From Tillus elongatus (Eukaryota > Arthropoda > Insecta > Coleoptera > Cleridae), in the NCBI GenBank assembly GCA_964006375.1, contig OZ023264.1:173524295-173588294 (forward strand): DNA of 64,000 bases. The letters are read 5' to 3'. Below are positions 62,015-64,000 of this stretch, piece by piece. The position numbers were made by a program, and so were the translations under genes. Position 1 is the stretch's first letter; the number at the start of each line of letters is the position of its first letter. Under the pieces are notes generated by a model. The model made no database searches and was not told the DNA's origin. It saw nothing but the letters and a program-made list of their open reading frames with translations.

Positions 62015-62889
62015 TAATTTTTTTTTAAATGCCCTGCTTAGCCCTCCCTTAATTGTTTGTTGTATAGTTTAGCATTTATTGCTGCATTTTCACTAGATAT
62101 AGTAGAAGGTGATATCTTAAATGTCCTAATAAAAACGTGTATTCCTCTTCCCGTCAAATCTAATAGCAACATATACCACGATCTAATCACGTCGTTTCTG
62201 AAATTGCTAAAAGTCAGACCTCAACGTTATTAATTAGGAAATTATCTGATTCATTTTGAAAATTGACGGTGGCGATGATTGAATCAAGCGTTGTTGGAAA
62301 AGCGGATGAGCACCAGAAACATTAACGCAAAGCACTAAAAGGTATTACCAGTAATTTTGGTTCGTATCTGCGGTCGCAGACCGGGGATTAGTTCACTCAA
62401 TGGTATAGCAATCTATCTTTGCACCAACAGATTACCGCCGGAAAGAGACATCACTCTGTGAAAAGGTCCTCACTGTCTCATGGGCCCCTATTTACACACT
62501 CGAACACATCTCCTATTGGGCTTAAATTCGACTCACATGACGACTTGATAGGTGCGCTTTGTAAAGATCTGTAAAACTTGCCTTCCGCCTTCTTTTCACT
62601 CGACTCTTGCAGACGGAATTTGCGATACTCCTGAATTAATTAAACTACGCGTCAATTGAAGTGGAACACCTTAAATTTTGGATGATGTTTGATCGTTTGT
62701 ATCTCAAAAGCAAATTAAATGAATCTGCTCTAATTTCCGCAGGTTGACAGATGTTGTTTGGGGCTTCTGATTGGTATACAATAACAAAATTTGCACTTAC
62801 ATGCTACAAGATACAGGGTGGAATATAAGTAGATGTTTTTTCAGCAACATTTATACGATAACCGTTAGTCTACGAGGAGAGTTATATAT
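62015..62889. other. No recognised feature
   Basis: Less AT-rich than the flanks; no coding frame or repeat recognised. GATACAGGGTGGAATATAAG at about 62812-62831 resembles a transposon end. Confidence 0.45.
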
Positions 62890-64000
62890 ATTTTTGGTAT
62901 GCAATTTAGAAATACACCTTAATACCTGGGTCAGGTGAATTTTTGGTATCCAATTTAGAAATAGAATTTGATACCTCGGGACTTTTTCGATTATTCAGTA
63001 ATATCGCAGCCCACTGCGTTTTTATAATCAGTTTTCGCAGCACACTACGTTTTTATAATCAGTTTTGTATTTCAGGTCAAATCCACCCTAAGTAAAAATG
63101 CAAGCAAACCCCGATGGTCGAGGAGGCGGATTATGATCGCCTTTGGTATTCAGTGCTGAAGAATATCTCTATACCTCGGGACCTTCCCGAGATTTGGTTG
63201 ATATCGCGTTCCACTACGTTGATGTCATTACGTTTGTCTTTGAGGTCACATTAGACTCTTAACCACATTGTTTTTTTTTTCGTAAAACGCGCACTTTAAT
63301 AGTCAAGGAGTTAGACTAGGTGAATTTTCGGTATGAAATTCAGAGGACCACCTTAATACCTCGGGTCGTTTTCGAGATTTCAGTGATATCGCAGCGCACT
63401 ACGTTTATATAATCAATTTTGCATTTAGGTCAAATCAACCCTAAATAAAAATGCAAGCAAACCCCATTGGTCTATGAGGTGGATTATGTTCGCTTTTGGT
63501 ACTCAATGCTGAAGAACATCTCTATACCTCGGGATCTTCCCGAGATTTGGTTGATATCGAGTTCCACTACGTTGCTGTCGTCACGTTTGTCTTTGGGGTC
63601 AAATTAGACTCCTAACCACACTGTTTATTTCGTAAAACGCGCACTTCAATAGTAAAGGATTCGGATTAGGTGAATTCTCGGTATGCAATTCACAAGAACA
63701 CCTCAATATCTCGGGACGTTTTCCAGATTTCAGTAATATCGCAGCCCACTACGTTTTTATATTTAATTTTGTATTTTAGGTCAAATTCACCCTAAAAAAT
63801 GCAATCAAACCCAATTGGTCAATAAGGCGGAATATGTTCGAGTTTGATATTCAGTGCTGAAGAATATCTCTATACCTCAGGACTTTCTAGAGATTTTGTT
63901 GATATCGTGTTCGACTACGTTGTTGTGAACAAATTTGCCTCCTAACTTTCTCGCAAAATTCGCATCACAATTGTTGAGGATTTAGGTCAGATGAATTTTG
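62890..64000 (+). repeat. Dimeric satellite, ~350-bp higher-order unit
   Basis: ATACCTCGGG-type boxes occur in two versions. Version A (followed by TTTCAGTAATATCGCAGCCC-type sequence) is at 62971, 63356 and 63706. Version B (followed by GGTTGATATCG and a CCACTACGTT string) is at 63171, 63524 and 63872. A and B alternate every 166-200 bp and the dimer repeats every 348-385 bp. TTTTCGTAAAACGCGCACTT recurs once per dimer. The array runs off the right edge. Confidence 0.9.

Overview
The window is eukaryotic, repeat-dominated, AT-rich DNA, most likely from an arthropod (probably an insect) with a large transposon-filled genome. The evidence is the element mix: DD41D-type and classical mariner transposases, jockey-like, R1/I-like and RTE-like non-LTR retrotransposons, Penelope-like elements (PLEs) with GIY-YIG endonuclease, tRNA-derived SINEs, hAT- and Harbinger-like remnants, and about twenty (TA)n tracts of 50-180 bp. 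I found no convincing host gene. Species cannot be assigned from the sequence alone.

Layout. A dispersed, low-complexity repeat called 'D family' here forms the background. A nearly complete copy lies at 30974-32292. Read from its palindromic end it runs: a palindrome around TTAGTGAATTTT; a ~110-bp segment; (TA)n; a module starting CGATAACTCAAAAAATAAT; several hundred bp of AT-rich sequence; and a ~300-bp MITE-like module with ~37-bp inverted ends (TCTGGACGCAGCAAGTGCG). D copies or fragments occur at 117-1144, 5703-7735, 16233-18512, 28172-30482, 30974-32292, 37476-38150, 46390-48168, 54655-55075, 56360-57500 and 59140-62014. Two copies carry an 800-850-bp fold-back element at the identical internal site.

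Other regions. 1.2-4.5 kb holds transposase relics and a 5'-truncated R1/I-like element. 9.2-12.4 kb is jockey-like copy A, followed by two 5'-end copies of an R1-like element (12.4-14.9 kb). 18.5-21.1 kb has a PLE fragment, a jockey leader fragment, a transposase tail and a mariner pseudogene. 24.7-26.1 kb is a PLE 3' half with a 70-bp tandem array. 32.3-34.1 kb is a dead RTE-like element. 34348-37414 is a 3.07-kb TIR transposon with 593-bp inverted repeats and a nearly intact transposase. 39.6-41.2 kb is jockey copy B, with the longest RT frame. 43.6-45.5 kb is a second long-TIR transposon. 46.7 and 57.1 kb carry SINEs with clean target duplications. 49.7-52.4 kb is jockey copy C, nested in a PLE relic. 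53.7-54.5 kb is a hAT-type non-autonomous element. 55.1-55.9 kb is another PLE tail with eight 70-bp repeats. From about 62.89 kb to the right edge there is a dimeric ~350-bp satellite.

How the parts relate. No pathway is encoded; the interest is in the insertion history. Two elements (34.3 kb and 53.7 kb) inserted directly into (TA)n tracts, and a third (43.6 kb) abuts one. Autonomous classes (PLE, jockey, DD41D, mariner) sit beside non-autonomous ones (SINEs, MITE modules, fold-backs) that would need their enzymes. Nearly all coding sequence is broken. The best-preserved frames are the DD41D transposase (one in-frame stop 17 codons before the usual end) and the 432-codon RT frame of jockey copy B.
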